A stretch of 64,000 nt of DNA from Cytobacillus pseudoceanisediminis (GCF_023516215.1 NZ_CP097349.1:2852001-2916000); one strand, 5' to 3'; positions 1 to 8,358 are shown, numbered from the stretch's first letter. Numbers and translations: made by a program. The notes: generated by a model from the sequence alone, not told the origin.

Positions 1-52
1 AAGACCCGATAAAACCAATTAAAAATATAACGAATAAAAAGGTCAAATCCAT
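1..52 (-). CDS. TauE/SafE-family sulfite/organosulfur exporter, N-terminal fragment
   Basis: Only the first 17 codons lie in the window; the gene runs off the left edge. The start ATG at 50-52 (read on the minus strand) follows a good ribosome binding site (AAAGGAGG, about 7 nt away). The residues begin MDLTFLFVIFLIGFIGS, a hydrophobic first segment typical of TauE/SafE membrane exporters, which pump sulfite or other sulfur compounds out of the cell. It starts 5 nt after the stop of the TusA gene, so it is the distal gene of the sulfur operon; a tauE gene is also part of the cst persulfide operon of Staphylococcus. The family call rests on a short hydrophobic stretch plus context. Confidence 0.6.
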   Translation of the reverse strand, partial: MDLTFLFVIFLIGFIGS

Positions 53-56
53 GTGG

Positions 57-338
57 CTATCTCCTCCTTTTAGCGATAAAAGGGAGCAGCCCCCCTTTAC
101 CTTTCAATAGATTAGCCTTTTTTATCCAGAACTTTAAAGTTCCGCTGTCATCCTCATGTTTTAATAGCTCATGTCCTGTTGACTCTGTCCAGGCAGCCAA
201 GTCTTTAACTGCACCTTTGTCGGTTGTATGAACTTCAAGCACCTGGCCTGATTCGATTTCCCCTATTGCTTTCTTTGTTTTTACGATTGGCATTGGACAA
301 GCTAAGCCTTTTGCATCCAGCACTTTTGCTGCGTTCAT
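57..338 (-). CDS. TusA-family sulfur carrier protein
   Basis: A 93-residue cytoplasmic sulfur carrier. The TusA/SirA signature CPMP sits at residues 14-17 (LDAKGLACPMPIVKTKK); the Cys is the persulfide-carrying residue in this family. The later VLEVHTTDKG and KDLAAW stretches fit the TusA fold. Family members are usually about 75 residues; this one has a basic C-terminal tail ending IAKRRR. It is cotranscribed with rhodanese, persulfide dioxygenase and DsrE-like genes upstream and with a TauE exporter 5 nt downstream, so it probably moves sulfane sulfur between these partners rather than serving tRNA thiolation. The second TusA domain of the operon is fused to a rhodanese at 1558-2135. Confidence 0.9.
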   Translation of the reverse strand: MNAAKVLDAKGLACPMPIVKTKKAIGEIESGQVLEVHTTDKGAVKDLAAWTESTGHELLKHEDDSGTLKFWIKKANLLKGKGGLLPFIAKRRR

Positions 339-396
339 GTTTCCATTCCTCCATTGTTTAAAATTATCTAATTTAACGTTATATGAAATCAGATGA

Positions 397-1517
397 TTAT
401 CTTACAGCACAGCGGTTAGGACCAATTTCCATCTCTCTCTGTTTTTCTTCATCCGGGTTGATTTTCCCCATATTTGTTTCACGGATTTCCTGATAAGCAT
501 TTGGCTGAGGAGGAAGGTTCTCAGAAACTAATTTTCTGAACTCTCCTTCGTCATCAATTTTTAATCCATGATTCTCAGCAAATAATGTGCCAAGTTTCTC
601 AGAAACACTGCCATCTTCATTTAACTCATCAATGATCATGAAGTGTGCAGGCATAACAGCTAATTCACTTGATAGCTCCTTATATCGCTTATAAAGTGTT
701 TCCCTTAAATCGCCAGCCCAGGCACCGGCTTTTCCTGCAAGGTCAGGTCGGCCAATTGAATCGATGAATAGAATATCTCCTGATAGAAGGTATTGATCAT
801 CTACCACAAATGATGTGGATCCAATTGTATGGCCTGGTGAATAAACAGCTTGAATGCTGATCTTAGTAGAACCAATCATTACTTCACTTTCATCTTCAAG
901 GCTTTTGTAATCAAATGTTACTTCTTCAGCATCCTTGGGAGGAAGCCAGTATGAAGCACCTGTTTTTTCAGCAATTTTTCTTCCGCCTGAGATATGGTCA
1001 GCATGCAGATGTGTATCAAATACATGCTTGATCTCTGCATTCTTTTCAGCAGCAAAATCAGTAAATACGTCTGTCATTCTTGTTGCATCGACAATCGCTG
1101 CTTCCCCATTAGAAATAACCATATATGATAAACATCCTTTACCAATGCGGACAAATTGGTACATTTCGCCCCGTCCTTCAAGTCTCCTACCTTAACAGGC
1201 TCAAGGTGTTCGCTCCATGCTTTCATTCCGCCCTTCAGGTAAGAAGCCTCTCGTCCAGCTTCTTCAAGCATTTCTGCAATCATGACAGAAGATCCTTCTT
1301 TTGCACAAACGATTAAAAGTTCTTTATCAGCTGGAATTTTATCCAGAATTGACTCTACTCCATCAAGAAGATCGAAGTAGGGAACATTCAAGTATTCAAA
1401 GGTTTTTCCTTCAATCTTCCAATCATTAAAGTCACTTTCATTGCGCACATCCAGTATAAATAGCTCTTCATTTTCAATAACTTTTTTTGTTACTTCTTTA
1501 GCTGTCATTGCTTTCAT
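397..1517 (-). CDS. Rhodanese-MBL-fold persulfide dioxygenase fusion (one-base frameshift)
   Basis: About 373 residues in two frames. The N-terminal part is a rhodanese domain ([10 protein letters not shown]; catalytic Cys near residue 71 in IVCAKEGSS). The C-terminal part is a metallo-beta-lactamase domain with metal-binding [15 protein letters not shown] and GDILFID motifs as in ETHE1-type persulfide dioxygenases, which oxidise glutathione or low-molecular-weight persulfides to sulfite. The frames join at the CCCC run at 1169-1172 (plus strand): one extra base there gives [16 protein letters not shown], a continuous protein. Domain content matches CstB of the Staphylococcus cst operon, with the rhodanese placed N-terminally instead. 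Start ATG at 1517 follows AGGGGG. As sequenced, only the rhodanese part would be made from the native start; a sequencing error is likely. Confidence 0.85.
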
Positions 1518-1557
1518 AGTTTTATACCCCCTACTGTATACTTTCTTTTAAAATTTT

Positions 1558-2135
1558 TTAGTTCACTTTAGTTTCTGTCGGTCCATTCCAACCAGACATA
1601 CCCGGCACTACATTAATTATGCGGGTGAAGCCTTTATCGCTTAATGCCTGTGAAGCCATACCACTTCGGCTGCCTGTACGGCATACTACATAAATCTTTT
1701 TATCTTTATTCAGCTCTCCCATTCGTTCTTCAAGTTCACCAAAAGGGATAGAAACAGCGTTTGGAATATGTTCAAATGCAAATTCAGCCGGTTCCCTTAC
1801 ATCAAGAACGTCAATCTCTGAATTTGATTCAAGTTCTTTTTGAAGATCTTCGTTAGAGGCAATAGTCTCAAAATTTGCTGCTTCTCGCTCTTCATTTTCA
1901 CTTGCTTTGCGGATATAGTGCATAAGCACATCACCTTCTTCAATTGTTCCAAGATATTGATGTCCTGAACTTTTTGACCAGGCCTGAATGTCTGCCTTTG
2001 AACCTTTATCCGTTGCAAGCACCCCAAGTACTTCACCGGGATTTATATTATTTATTGCTTTTTTGTTCTTACAATTGGCATTGGACAAGCAAGGCCTTTT
2101 GCATCTACCGTAAAGTTTGCTTTTAATGTTTTCAT
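1558..2135 (-). CDS. TusA-rhodanese fusion protein (one-base frameshift)
   Basis: The intact product would be about 192 residues. Start ATG at 2135 follows AGGGGG and gives MKTLKANFTVDAKGLACPMP, a TusA domain with CPMP at residues 17-20. The frame breaks at a run of six T (2059-2064, plus strand); one more base joins RTKK to AINNINPGEVLGV and the rest of the TusA domain. A rhodanese domain follows (VLDVREPAEFAFEHIPNA) with the active-site loop CRTGSRS, Cys near residue 152. This is the TusA/rhodanese part of the multidomain sulfurtransferase CstA; the DsrE part is the separate next gene upstream. It would accept sulfane sulfur and relay it between carriers. Confidence 0.85.
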
Positions 2136-2165
2136 TTAGAAATCCCCCTATTATAAAAATTTGGT

Positions 2166-2642
2166 TTAGATGAATAAGTTTACATTTCCATCTTCTGCAT
2201 CAGCCAAGTAGGCTGCTACACCAGCATATTCAACGCCATCAATAATTTCATCTGGTTTAAAGCCCAGAAGATCAACTGTCATCTGACAGGCTACCAGCTT
2301 TATATCCTGCTCTTTTGCCATTTCAATCAAATCCTTTACTGGCATCGTGTTGTGCTTTTTCATAATATCTTTAATCATTTTAGGACCCATGCCAGCCATA
2401 TTCATTTTTGAAAGACCCATTTTTTCAGGACCTCTAGGCATCATTTTTCCAAACATTTTTTCCATAAATGATTTTTTCACTTGAATAGACTCATCTTTCC
2501 TTAGAGCATTCAGTCCCCAAAAAGTGTGAAAGATTGTTACCTCATGGTCATAAGCAGCTGCTCCGTTGGCAATGATATAAGCTGCCATCACCTTGTCATA
2601 ATCTCCGCTAAATAGAACAATTGTTGTTTTCTTCTTATCCAT
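2166..2642 (-). CDS. DsrE/DsrF/DrsH-like family protein
   Basis: A 158-residue soluble protein of the DsrE-like superfamily. It has the N-terminal TTIVLFSGDYDKVMAAYIIANGAA segment of a Rossmann-like fold, then a Met/Lys-rich middle (roughly residues 60-95, KMMPRGPEKMGLSKMNMAGMG) typical of the DrsH-like subgroup, and the motif KLVACQMTVDLLGF containing the conserved Cys of sulfur-relay members. First gene of the sulfur operon, with start ATG at 2642 preceded by GAGGGGGAGAAG. The operon promoter lies 120-150 nt upstream. Role in persulfide handling is inferred from family and neighbours. Confidence 0.85.
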   Translation of the reverse strand: MDKKKTTIVLFSGDYDKVMAAYIIANGAAAYDHEVTIFHTFWGLNALRKDESIQVKKSFMEKMFGKMMPRGPEKMGLSKMNMAGMGPKMIKDIMKKHNTMPVKDLIEMAKEQDIKLVACQMTVDLLGFKPDEIIDGVEYAGVAAYLADAEDGNVNLFI

Positions 2643-2656
2643 TCTTCTCCCCCTCT

Positions 2657-2670
2657 TACCCCAATGGGTA
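2657..2670. promoter_or_regulatory. Palindrome TACCCCAATGGGTA in the 5' leader of the sulfur operon
   Basis: An inverted repeat TACCC-CAAT-GGGTA lies about 15 nt upstream of the DsrE-like start codon, next to the ribosome binding site. Its arms match those of the palindrome in the operon promoter (2769-2784). It may be a second CsoR/CstR-family operator. Not tested. Confidence 0.4.
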
Positions 2671-2763
2671 TTTATATAATCAAAAAAATATAGTTTTTTA
2701 TTGTGTAAAGAAAATCAGCAGCATCATAATCTCCTCTGCATTATTCATTCAATTACAGTTCAT

Positions 2764-2792
2764 ATAATATACCCTATATGGTATTATGTCAA
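2764..2792 (-). promoter_or_regulatory. Sigma-A promoter with CsoR/CstR-type operator in the spacer
   Basis: Read on the minus strand: TTGACA (2787-2792), a 17-nt spacer, TATTAT (2764-2769). The spacer and -10 hold ATACC-ATATA-GGGTAT (2769-2784), a near-palindrome of the kind bound by CsoR-family repressors, including the persulfide sensor CstR. A repressor bound here would block RNA polymerase, and persulfide stress would then induce the downstream sulfur operon. The repressor gene itself is not in the window. Confidence 0.65.
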
Positions 2793-2820
2793 TAACTTGA
2801 TCCAATCTTATTGTCAAAAA

Positions 2821-2840
2821 AAACACCCAAACGGGTGTTT
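2821..2840 (-). terminator. Rho-independent terminator after the HesB-like gene
   Basis: Stem AAACACCC / GGGTGTTT with loop AAAC; on the minus strand it is followed by a run of eight T. It lies about 12 nt beyond the HesB-like stop codon and separates that gene from the sulfur operon promoter. Confidence 0.85.
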
Positions 2841-2852
2841 TTAATCACTGTC

Positions 2853-3140
2853 TTAACAGCAATCACTTTCGTTGCCTAATAAGACTAGTCTTTCATTTTC
2901 CTGATCATGGTCCAGAATCATACTTTCTGTATGCTGCTTGATCTCCGGGTCAAATGCAACTTGAATTTCATTGATTGTCTCGATTATATCGTCTGCTTCC
3001 GGCTCATCCAGAGCCAGTCCAATTTGTGGGCCTCCTCAGCCAAAGCCTGCGAAATAAACTCTAATGCCACCCGTATCTTTCTCTTGAAACACTTGCTTCA
3101 ATAGGTCACGAGCTGAATCTGTAATTTTCAAGATTACCAT
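2853..3140 (-). CDS. HesB/IscA-like protein, probable selenoprotein (UGA = Sec35)
   Basis: A 96-codon reading frame, 95 residues if the in-frame TGA at 3036-3038 is read as selenocysteine. Around it the protein reads IRVYFAGFG-U-GGPQIGLALDEP; HesB/IscA-like proteins carry a conserved Cys here, and Sec-containing HesB-like proteins are an established bacterial selenoprotein family. The frame stays open for 60 codons beyond the TGA with family-like sequence (DIIETINEIQVAFDP) and ends DCC. A SECIS-like hairpin begins 18 nt after the TGA. Start is ATG 3140 (close to AAAGG) or TTG 3131, which is better spaced from it. Expected role: Fe-S or sulfur/selenium handling. The alternative is a nonsense mutation; the selA/selB/selD/tRNA-Sec genes needed for decoding are not in this window. 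Confidence 0.75.
2999..3017 (-). promoter_or_regulatory. Candidate bacterial SECIS hairpin
   Basis: Downstream of the in-frame UGA (18 nt gap) the mRNA can form a 7-bp stem CUGGCUC/GAGCCGG (one U-G pair) with apical loop UGGAU. Bacterial SECIS elements are short hairpins about 16-37 nt after the UGA with a G among the first two loop bases; this one has G in the second loop position. The stem also encodes the conserved LALDEP residues, so chance pairing cannot be excluded. Confidence 0.55.
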
Positions 3141-3322
3141 CCTTTCTTTAGTTTATAAATGGATTCAAGCTATATCAGTAACTGGTAAGTCATTAAATAA
3201 CCTATTCCAATACCCCCGCCTGTACACGTTAATATTACTGCAATACTCCTTAGGAAGAAAGTATTTAGTTTATATCCTGTCCATTTTTTAATAAACCTCT
3301 TTTTATTGCTCAACCTGAAAAA

Positions 3323-3349
3323 GACGAACCACTTCAGATGTGGTTCGTC
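3323..3349 (-). terminator. Terminator of spoVR
   Basis: Perfect 10-bp stem GACGAACCAC/GTGGTTCGTC, 7-nt loop, followed on the minus strand by TTTTTC. It begins about 8 nt after the spoVR stop codon. Confidence 0.9.
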
Positions 3350-3357
3350 CTCCATTG

Positions 3358-4769
3358 TTATAAGTATTTTCTATGAATGCTCTTCCCGTCGTAAGTGAAA
3401 AGCATATTTTTTCCTTCAACCATGGTTTCCATATGAACTCCTCTTCCCCAAAGCTGGTATACGTATGGGAGTACTTTTTCAAGATATTTAAGATCAAGCT
3501 CCACTCCTTCAAACCAATGCTTGAGGTAAAGCTCTCCATTCTTCATATAATCGCCGTCATTAACCGTCAAATACGGGAATCCTCCATTTACACGCATGCT
3601 GACAAGCTGATCCCGAACATGCTCCCACTGTTTATCAACAATTTTATAATCCTTTCCCTGCTTTTGAAAAAGGTACATATCTTCTCTCATGACAAGGTCT
3701 TTTGTTAAATAATTTCTCAAAAAGAAATATCGGATTCGATTTCACGCACCTCAAACATTTTTTCCCTGCCTGAACCTGGAACTGCACCGCGCCTCTTCAT
3801 TTCCTCCGTCGGGTTGTTATACCTCTCTTCAATATCTTCAAAAATTTTCAGGCCCAGATAATATGGATTGATTCCGGTTCTGGACGGCTGAACCACTCCG
3901 GCATTCAATTTGGCAAATTCAAGCGCTTCTGCAGATGTCAATTCCATTTCCCTTAAAATACGCTGATGCCAATAGGAAGCCCATCCCTCATTCATGATTT
4001 TTGTTTCGAGCTGCGGCCAAAAATAGAGCATTTCTTCCCGCATCATAGTTAAAATATCCCGCTGCCAGTCGGTTAGCTCCCTGCTGTAGCTTTCAATAAA
4101 TAATAGTAAATCCTTTTCGGGTTTTGGAGGGAATTTCTTTTTCTTCTTCTTTGGCTCATGCTTTTTGTTCCTTTCATCCAAACCCCATAAATCATCATAA
4201 GGGCTAGGCGCTGCCGTATCACCGCTGCTTTCATATTCATCTTCCGTACTCCAGGCGAGCTTAGGTCTCATAAGAGACGGATCAATATGTTCTTCAATTG
4301 CCAGCACTGCATCCAGGAAAGTTTCCACTTCCTTCTTCCCAAACTCAATTTCATATTGCCTGATTCTTTCGGCGGTGGCAGCCATGCTCTCTACCATGTC
4401 CCTCTTTGTGTTTTGAAAACGGACATTATTTTTAAAGAAATCGCAGTGTGCTAAAACATGCGCCACAATTAATTTGTTTTGAATAAGGGCATTGGAATCG
4501 AGCAGAAACGCGTAGCAAGGATCCGAATTGATTACAAGCTCATAAATTTTTGATAATCCTAAATCATAATGCAGCTTCATTTTATGAAACTGTTTTCCAA
4601 AGCTCCAATGCGAAAACCTGGTCGGCATGCCATAAGCGCCGAATGTATAAATGATTTCTGCAGGACAAATTTCATACCTCATTGGGTAATAGTCCAGGCC
4701 AAACCCATTTGCAATTTCAGTAATTTCCTGAATGGCATATTCCAATGACTTATTTTCTTCTTCTCGCAT
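3358..4769 (-). CDS. spoVR: SpoVR family stage V sporulation protein (one-base frameshift)
   Basis: About 470 residues, the usual size for SpoVR/YcgB proteins, which in B. subtilis are needed for proper spore cortex formation. Recognisable stretches include [54 protein letters not shown] and [17 protein letters not shown]. The frame breaks in a run of five A at 3719-3723 (plus strand); one extra base joins ESDISF to [18 protein letters not shown] and the C-terminal 120 residues. Start chosen at ATG 4769, 8 nt after AAAGGGG, rather than an upstream in-frame start without a good site. SpoVR, YhbH and PrkA are a functionally associated trio in many bacteria; the other two lie at 41-45 kb here. 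Confidence 0.92.
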
Positions 4770-4860
4770 TGCCACTCCCCTTTTAGTCCTTACCATAATC
4801 TATGAACCAACAAGAGGATTGATGAGTAGTCTCTTCATAAGCTTGTAACAAATTACATCA

Positions 4861-4887
4861 AAAAGCGGAGCATTTCGCCCCGCTTTT
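4861..4887 (-). terminator. Terminator after the PepSY-domain gene
   Basis: Stem AAAAGCGG/CCGCTTTT with an 11-nt loop between the PepSY gene stop (4897) and spoVR. Flanking A and T runs allow use on either strand. Confidence 0.75.
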
Positions 4888-4896
4888 CATTTGGAT

Positions 4897-5448
4897 TTAC
4901 TCATCAAATTCGGCTTTTAATACTTTTCCTGTTTCAGCATCAATATCAACATCTGCTTCGCCTTTATTTGTTTGCAGTTCAACTTCATATAGGATTTGTC
5001 CATCGTCTTCATCTATTTCAATTTCTTTCATCGTTCCATTAACTTCTTTTTCAGCTATTTCAATAGCCTTTTGTTCGGAGATTACATTTTCCCGATTTAC
5101 CTCTTTTTCAGACTGATCATCGTCATCATCGTCGTTTCGCTCTTTATTAATTGAAATGACTTCACCATCTAAGGCGTGAACTTTAATATCGAAATCTTCT
5201 TTCCCGTTCTCAATATCAATTTCATAATACTGTTTGCCATTTGCTCTTTCCAATTCAATGCTCTCTACTCTTCCCTCTGCTTCAGAAAGAGCAATCTTTT
5301 TCGCTTCTTCAACAGTAATCATATCCTGTGCAGCTTCTTTTTTACTCCCAGTGCTTCCTTTTCCATTCGTATCTGCTGCACCTGCTGCAACAGCACCTCC
5401 CAGCAATAAGGCTCCTGTCAAAGAAATAACTGCAAATTTTTTGTTCAT
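4897..5448 (-). CDS. Secreted PepSY-domain protein
   Basis: A 183-residue protein with an N-terminal signal peptide (MNKKFAVISLTGALLLGGAVAAGA, cleavage probably near residue 24). Two PepSY domains follow: about 42-98 (ITVEEAKKIALSEAEGRVESIEL ... ALDGEVISI) and 124-183 (ISEQKAIEIAEKEVNG ... AETGKVLKAEF). They are separated by an acidic linker with five consecutive Asp. PepSY domains often act as extracellular inhibitors or ligand sensors. It is followed by a terminator and lies downstream of a second PepSY gene and a two-component system, resembling the B. subtilis ykoJ/ykoGH neighbourhood. Start has AGGAGG upstream. Confidence 0.85.
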   Translation of the reverse strand: MNKKFAVISLTGALLLGGAVAAGAADTNGKGSTGSKKEAAQDMITVEEAKKIALSEAEGRVESIELERANGKQYYEIDIENGKEDFDIKVHALDGEVISINKERNDDDDDDQSEKEVNRENVISEQKAIEIAEKEVNGTMKEIEIDEDDGQILYEVELQTNKGEADVDIDAETGKVLKAEFDE

Positions 5449-5543
5449 TTTATTTTTCCTCCTTTTTCTTTTCTACATGTTCAATATAACCGGTGAAAAT
5501 GAGAGAAAAAGGATAAGAAAATTAAAATTTGATGAGAAAGGGA

Positions 5544-6234
5544 TTAATCATCCCAGGTAACCGACAACACTTCTCCTGTAATAGCATGGATCTCGACAGC
5601 TGCCTCCCTGCCATCATCCTTTTCTATCTCAACAAGATAAGAAGGTCCCTTGTCTGTTTCTCCAAAGCTGATATCATCCACTTCCCCAGGTTCATTTTTT
5701 AGAGCAATTTGGACAGCTTCCTCTTCGGTTAGATTTTTTACAGGGACCTTTGTTTCCTCAGCAGCACGGGATAAAACTTCTCCATTCAGAGCATCAACAG
5801 TAATCTTAATCTTCTCTTCATCTTTCTGAACGATTGCCTCGAAGGCTGATTTTTCTTTATGAGTCACTTTTTTAATGGAGAGTAATTCACCAGATTCTTC
5901 TGCCTGAATAATTTCCTTTATTTTTTCTTCATTAAGCTGCTTCTGTTCACCATTAGAAATTTGATCTTTTTTTCAAAAGAAAGAATTTCTCCTCCGTTTT
6001 CACTCAGCTTTATTTGATAGAACCCTTTGCCTCTTTTCATTTCAATCAAATAAGTGCTGTTCACTTTTTCAAATTCAGAATTTCACCCTGATACCGGTCT
6101 TTTATTATCTCCATGGCTTCACTTTCAGTAATTGATTCTGAAGCCGAGACATTTGTGAATTGTATTACAGCAAATACAAGGAGCGCAGCCAGCAAAAGCC
6201 CCGAAGCTGAAATTATTATAAGTTTATGCTTCAT
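5544..6234 (-). CDS. PepSY-domain protein with N-terminal membrane anchor (two one-base frameshifts)
   Basis: The intact product would be about 230 residues: a signal/anchor segment (LIIISASGLLLAALLVFAVIQF) and PepSY-like units, the last two being THKEKSAFEAIVQKDEEKIKITVDALNGEVL and EEEAVQIALKNEPGEVDDISFG ... ITGEVLSV. The frame breaks twice, in T runs at 6065-6069 and 5967-5973 (plus strand); one base added at each restores a continuous protein through the intervening region (NSTYLIEMKRGKGFYQIKL, then DQISNGEQKQLNEEKIKEII). Start ATG 6234 follows a GGAGAGGTGTAAGG leader. It lies 70 nt downstream of the histidine kinase gene in the same direction and resembles YkoJ, the PepSY partner of YkoGH. 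Confidence 0.75.
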
Positions 6235-6304
6235 TTCCTTACACCTCTCCACTTGGCTTATTTCTCTATTATCTGATAATAACATGAGAAAATGATGAGA
6301 ATGG

Positions 6305-7657
6305 TTAAGTTATTTTAATTCTTATGGATGCTGCAGTTCCCAATCCTTCAGTACTTTCGAGCCTGATCTCAACCCCAAGAGCATCGGCGATTTCTTTGGC
6401 AAGGGACAGTCCCAGTCCCGATCCTCCTGTTTTTCTGTTTCTTGCCTCATCTACCCGGTAAAAACGGTCAAACACTCTTGGCAGATCCTTCTGGGGAATA
6501 CCCATGCCGCGATCTTCAATCCGGATATAAACCTTACTTTTCTCTGTCCCGATAGTAACCCTTATGATATCATCACTGTATTTCCTGGCATTATCCAGAA
6601 AAATAAACAGAAGCTGCTTTAATTTATTTTCATCCGTTTGAATAAAGGTATTTCCAGCCAAACTGGATTCCAACTGTATAGTCCTTTTAAAAGCATCTCC
6701 ATAAGTCCGGATGACCTGGGTTAAAAAACGGTTAAGATCTATCATCTTCAAATCGAGCATCCACTGATCATCATGCCGTGCAAGCAAAAGAAGCTGTTCT
6801 GTCATTTCCTTCATTCTTAATGCCTCTGAATGAATGGCTTCTATTGATTCATTAAATAATTCAGGTTCTTTCAATCCCCTTCTCTTAAGCAGGCTTGAAT
6901 AACTCTCAATAACAGTTAATGGGGTTTTTAATTCATGGGAAGCATTTGATATAAAAAGTTTTTGCTTTTCATAATTGGATTCAAGAAGATCTATCATATG
7001 GTTGAAGGTTTCACCCATTTGATGCAGCTCATCCTGGGATTTCCCCTCCAGTTCAAGACGCTTGAATTGGCCGCTTTTTCTAATTTCTTTCATGGTGGCT
7101 GTCATTGTCGCAACTGGCCTTGTAATAAACTTACTGAGGATAGCGCTGGAAATTAGAACTGGAATCATTGCCAGGACTGTGACAATCCCCAGAACGAAGC
7201 GTAGAGTCCTTAATATATTTTCTGCACTTTCCATGCTTCTGGCCAGCTGAAAGCTCCCTATTTCACCATCTGGAAGGATCACAGGTGCAGACGCAAACAT
7301 ATAGACCTTCTTATCAATCTCCATTGTTTTTATCAATTCACTGCTGATATACTCTGCAGGTATTTTACTGAGCGCCTTTTCATCGGAGGATGCGGAGGTT
7401 ACTGCCTTTTTATCTGGCTGAACCAGTCTCACCATTCCGCTTGACGGAACAAAAGCTCTAAGCAAATCATCTTCTGGAACCTTCCCGATTGATCTTTGCG
7501 CAATCTTTGTAATATTAGCCATTTCATTTGAAATGGATGCCTGCTCATTTTCATATATTAATTTGCTGAAAACAGCATACACAGCGATATTCATGATAAG
7601 CAGAAGTACTGCAAAGAGAACAGTTGTATACAAATATATTTTCTTCCGAAGATTCAT
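6305..7657 (-). CDS. Sensor histidine kinase (YkoH-like)
   Basis: 450 residues. Transmembrane segments at about 8-30 and 152-175 flank an extracellular sensor of about 120 residues. A HAMP linker follows, then the HisKA dimerisation domain with phospho-acceptor His near 241 (NASHELKTPLTV), and the ATPase domain with N box (FIFLDNARKYS), G1 box DRGMGIP and G2 box GGSGLGLSLAKEI. It overlaps the response regulator by 4 nt, so they are translationally coupled. Adjacent PepSY genes suggest the system senses the cell envelope or secreted ligands. The closest named pair I can suggest is B. subtilis YkoH/YkoG, based on architecture and the PepSY neighbour. Confidence 0.9.
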   Translation of the reverse strand: MNLRKKIYLYTTVLFAVLLLIMNIAVYAVFSKLIYENEQASISNEMANITKIAQRSIGKVPEDDLLRAFVPSSGMVRLVQPDKKAVTSASSDEKALSKIPAEYISSELIKTMEIDKKVYMFASAPVILPDGEIGSFQLARSMESAENILRTLRFVLGIVTVLAMIPVLISSAILSKFITRPVATMTATMKEIRKSGQFKRLELEGKSQDELHQMGETFNHMIDLLESNYEKQKLFISNASHELKTPLTVIESYSSLLKRRGLKEPELFNESIEAIHSEALRMKEMTEQLLLLARHDDQWMLDLKMIDLNRFLTQVIRTYGDAFKRTIQLESSLAGNTFIQTDENKLKQLLFIFLDNARKYSDDIIRVTIGTEKSKVYIRIEDRGMGIPQKDLPRVFDRFYRVDEARNRKTGGSGLGLSLAKEIADALGVEIRLESTEGLGTAASIRIKIT

Positions 7658-8358
7658 TTCGTCTCCTTTAATACATACCCTACTCCGCGAATTGTGTGAA
7701 TAAGAGCTGGCCTCTCAGGCATGTCTATTTTCTTGCGCAAATACCTGATATAAACATCAACTACATTTGTGTCCCCCAAAAAGTCATATCCCCAAACGGC
7801 CTCCAAAATCTGTTCCCTGTTCAGGACCTGTCTTTTATTTGTCATTAAATAAACAAGCAAATCAAATTCTCTTGGGGTGAGTTCTATGGCCTTATCTCCC
7901 CGGCTGACTTCTCTTGTTTTTTCATTGAGCTTTAAATCTGACACTTCCAGACAGTCATGAACTGCAGGTTCCTCTGTACCTGCTGACTTTATTCTTAGTG
8001 CAGCCCGTATCCTGGCAAGCAGCTCTTCAATCTGGAAAGGTTTTGTTATGTAATCATTGGCACCCAAGTCTAAACCCGATACTTTATCTTCCACTGAGCT
8101 TTTAGCCGTCAGGAGCAAAATGGGGGTTTGTTTATCCTTGCTGCGAATTCTTCGCAGAATTTCTATCCCGCTAAACCCAGGAAGCATAATATCCAGAATA
8201 ATTAAGTCCCATCTTCCAGTCCGGTATAACTCCATTGCCTGATAGCCATCCATTGCCTTTGTCACTTGATAGCCCTCGAATTCAAGTTCAATTTCCAGAA
8301 GCCTCGCAATTTTAGCTTCATCTTCCGCAACAAGAATTGATTCCTTCAAAAAACTCAC
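7654..8358 (-). CDS. OmpR/PhoB-family response regulator (YkoG-like)
   Basis: 234 residues. Receiver domain at about 8-120 with acidic pocket AEDE, phospho-acceptor Asp56 (DLIILDIMLPG) and switch Lys (ITKPF). A winged-helix DNA-binding domain occupies about 140-232 (LTPREFDLLVYLMTNKRQVLNREQILEAVWGYDFLGDTNVVDVYIRYLRKKI, winged end IRGVGYVLKE). First gene of the operon with the kinase and probably a PepSY gene. Confidence 0.93.
   Translation of the reverse strand: MSFLKESILVAEDEAKIARLLEIELEFEGYQVTKAMDGYQAMELYRTGRWDLIILDIMLPGFSGIEILRRIRSKDKQTPILLLTAKSSVEDKVSGLDLGANDYITKPFQIEELLARIRAALRIKSAGTEEPAVHDCLEVSDLKLNEKTREVSRGDKAIELTPREFDLLVYLMTNKRQVLNREQILEAVWGYDFLGDTNVVDVYIRYLRKKIDMPERPALIHTIRGVGYVLKETK

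Noticed and set aside
397..1164. Stand-alone MBL hydrolase separate from the rhodanese gene
   Set aside because: Continuous homology across the C run at 1169-1172 shows one fused gene with a lost base.
2853..3035. HesB-like gene as a pseudogene with a stop codon
   Set aside because: The stop sits at the one Cys position known to be Sec in this family, the rest is intact and a SECIS-like hairpin follows; kept as a selenoprotein candidate, with pseudogene as the alternative.
3170..3355. Minus-strand frame of 61 codons between spoVR and the HesB-like gene, with a hydrophobic C terminus
   Set aside because: Its only usual start lies inside the spoVR terminator hairpin and there is no ribosome binding site; internal starts are not convincing.
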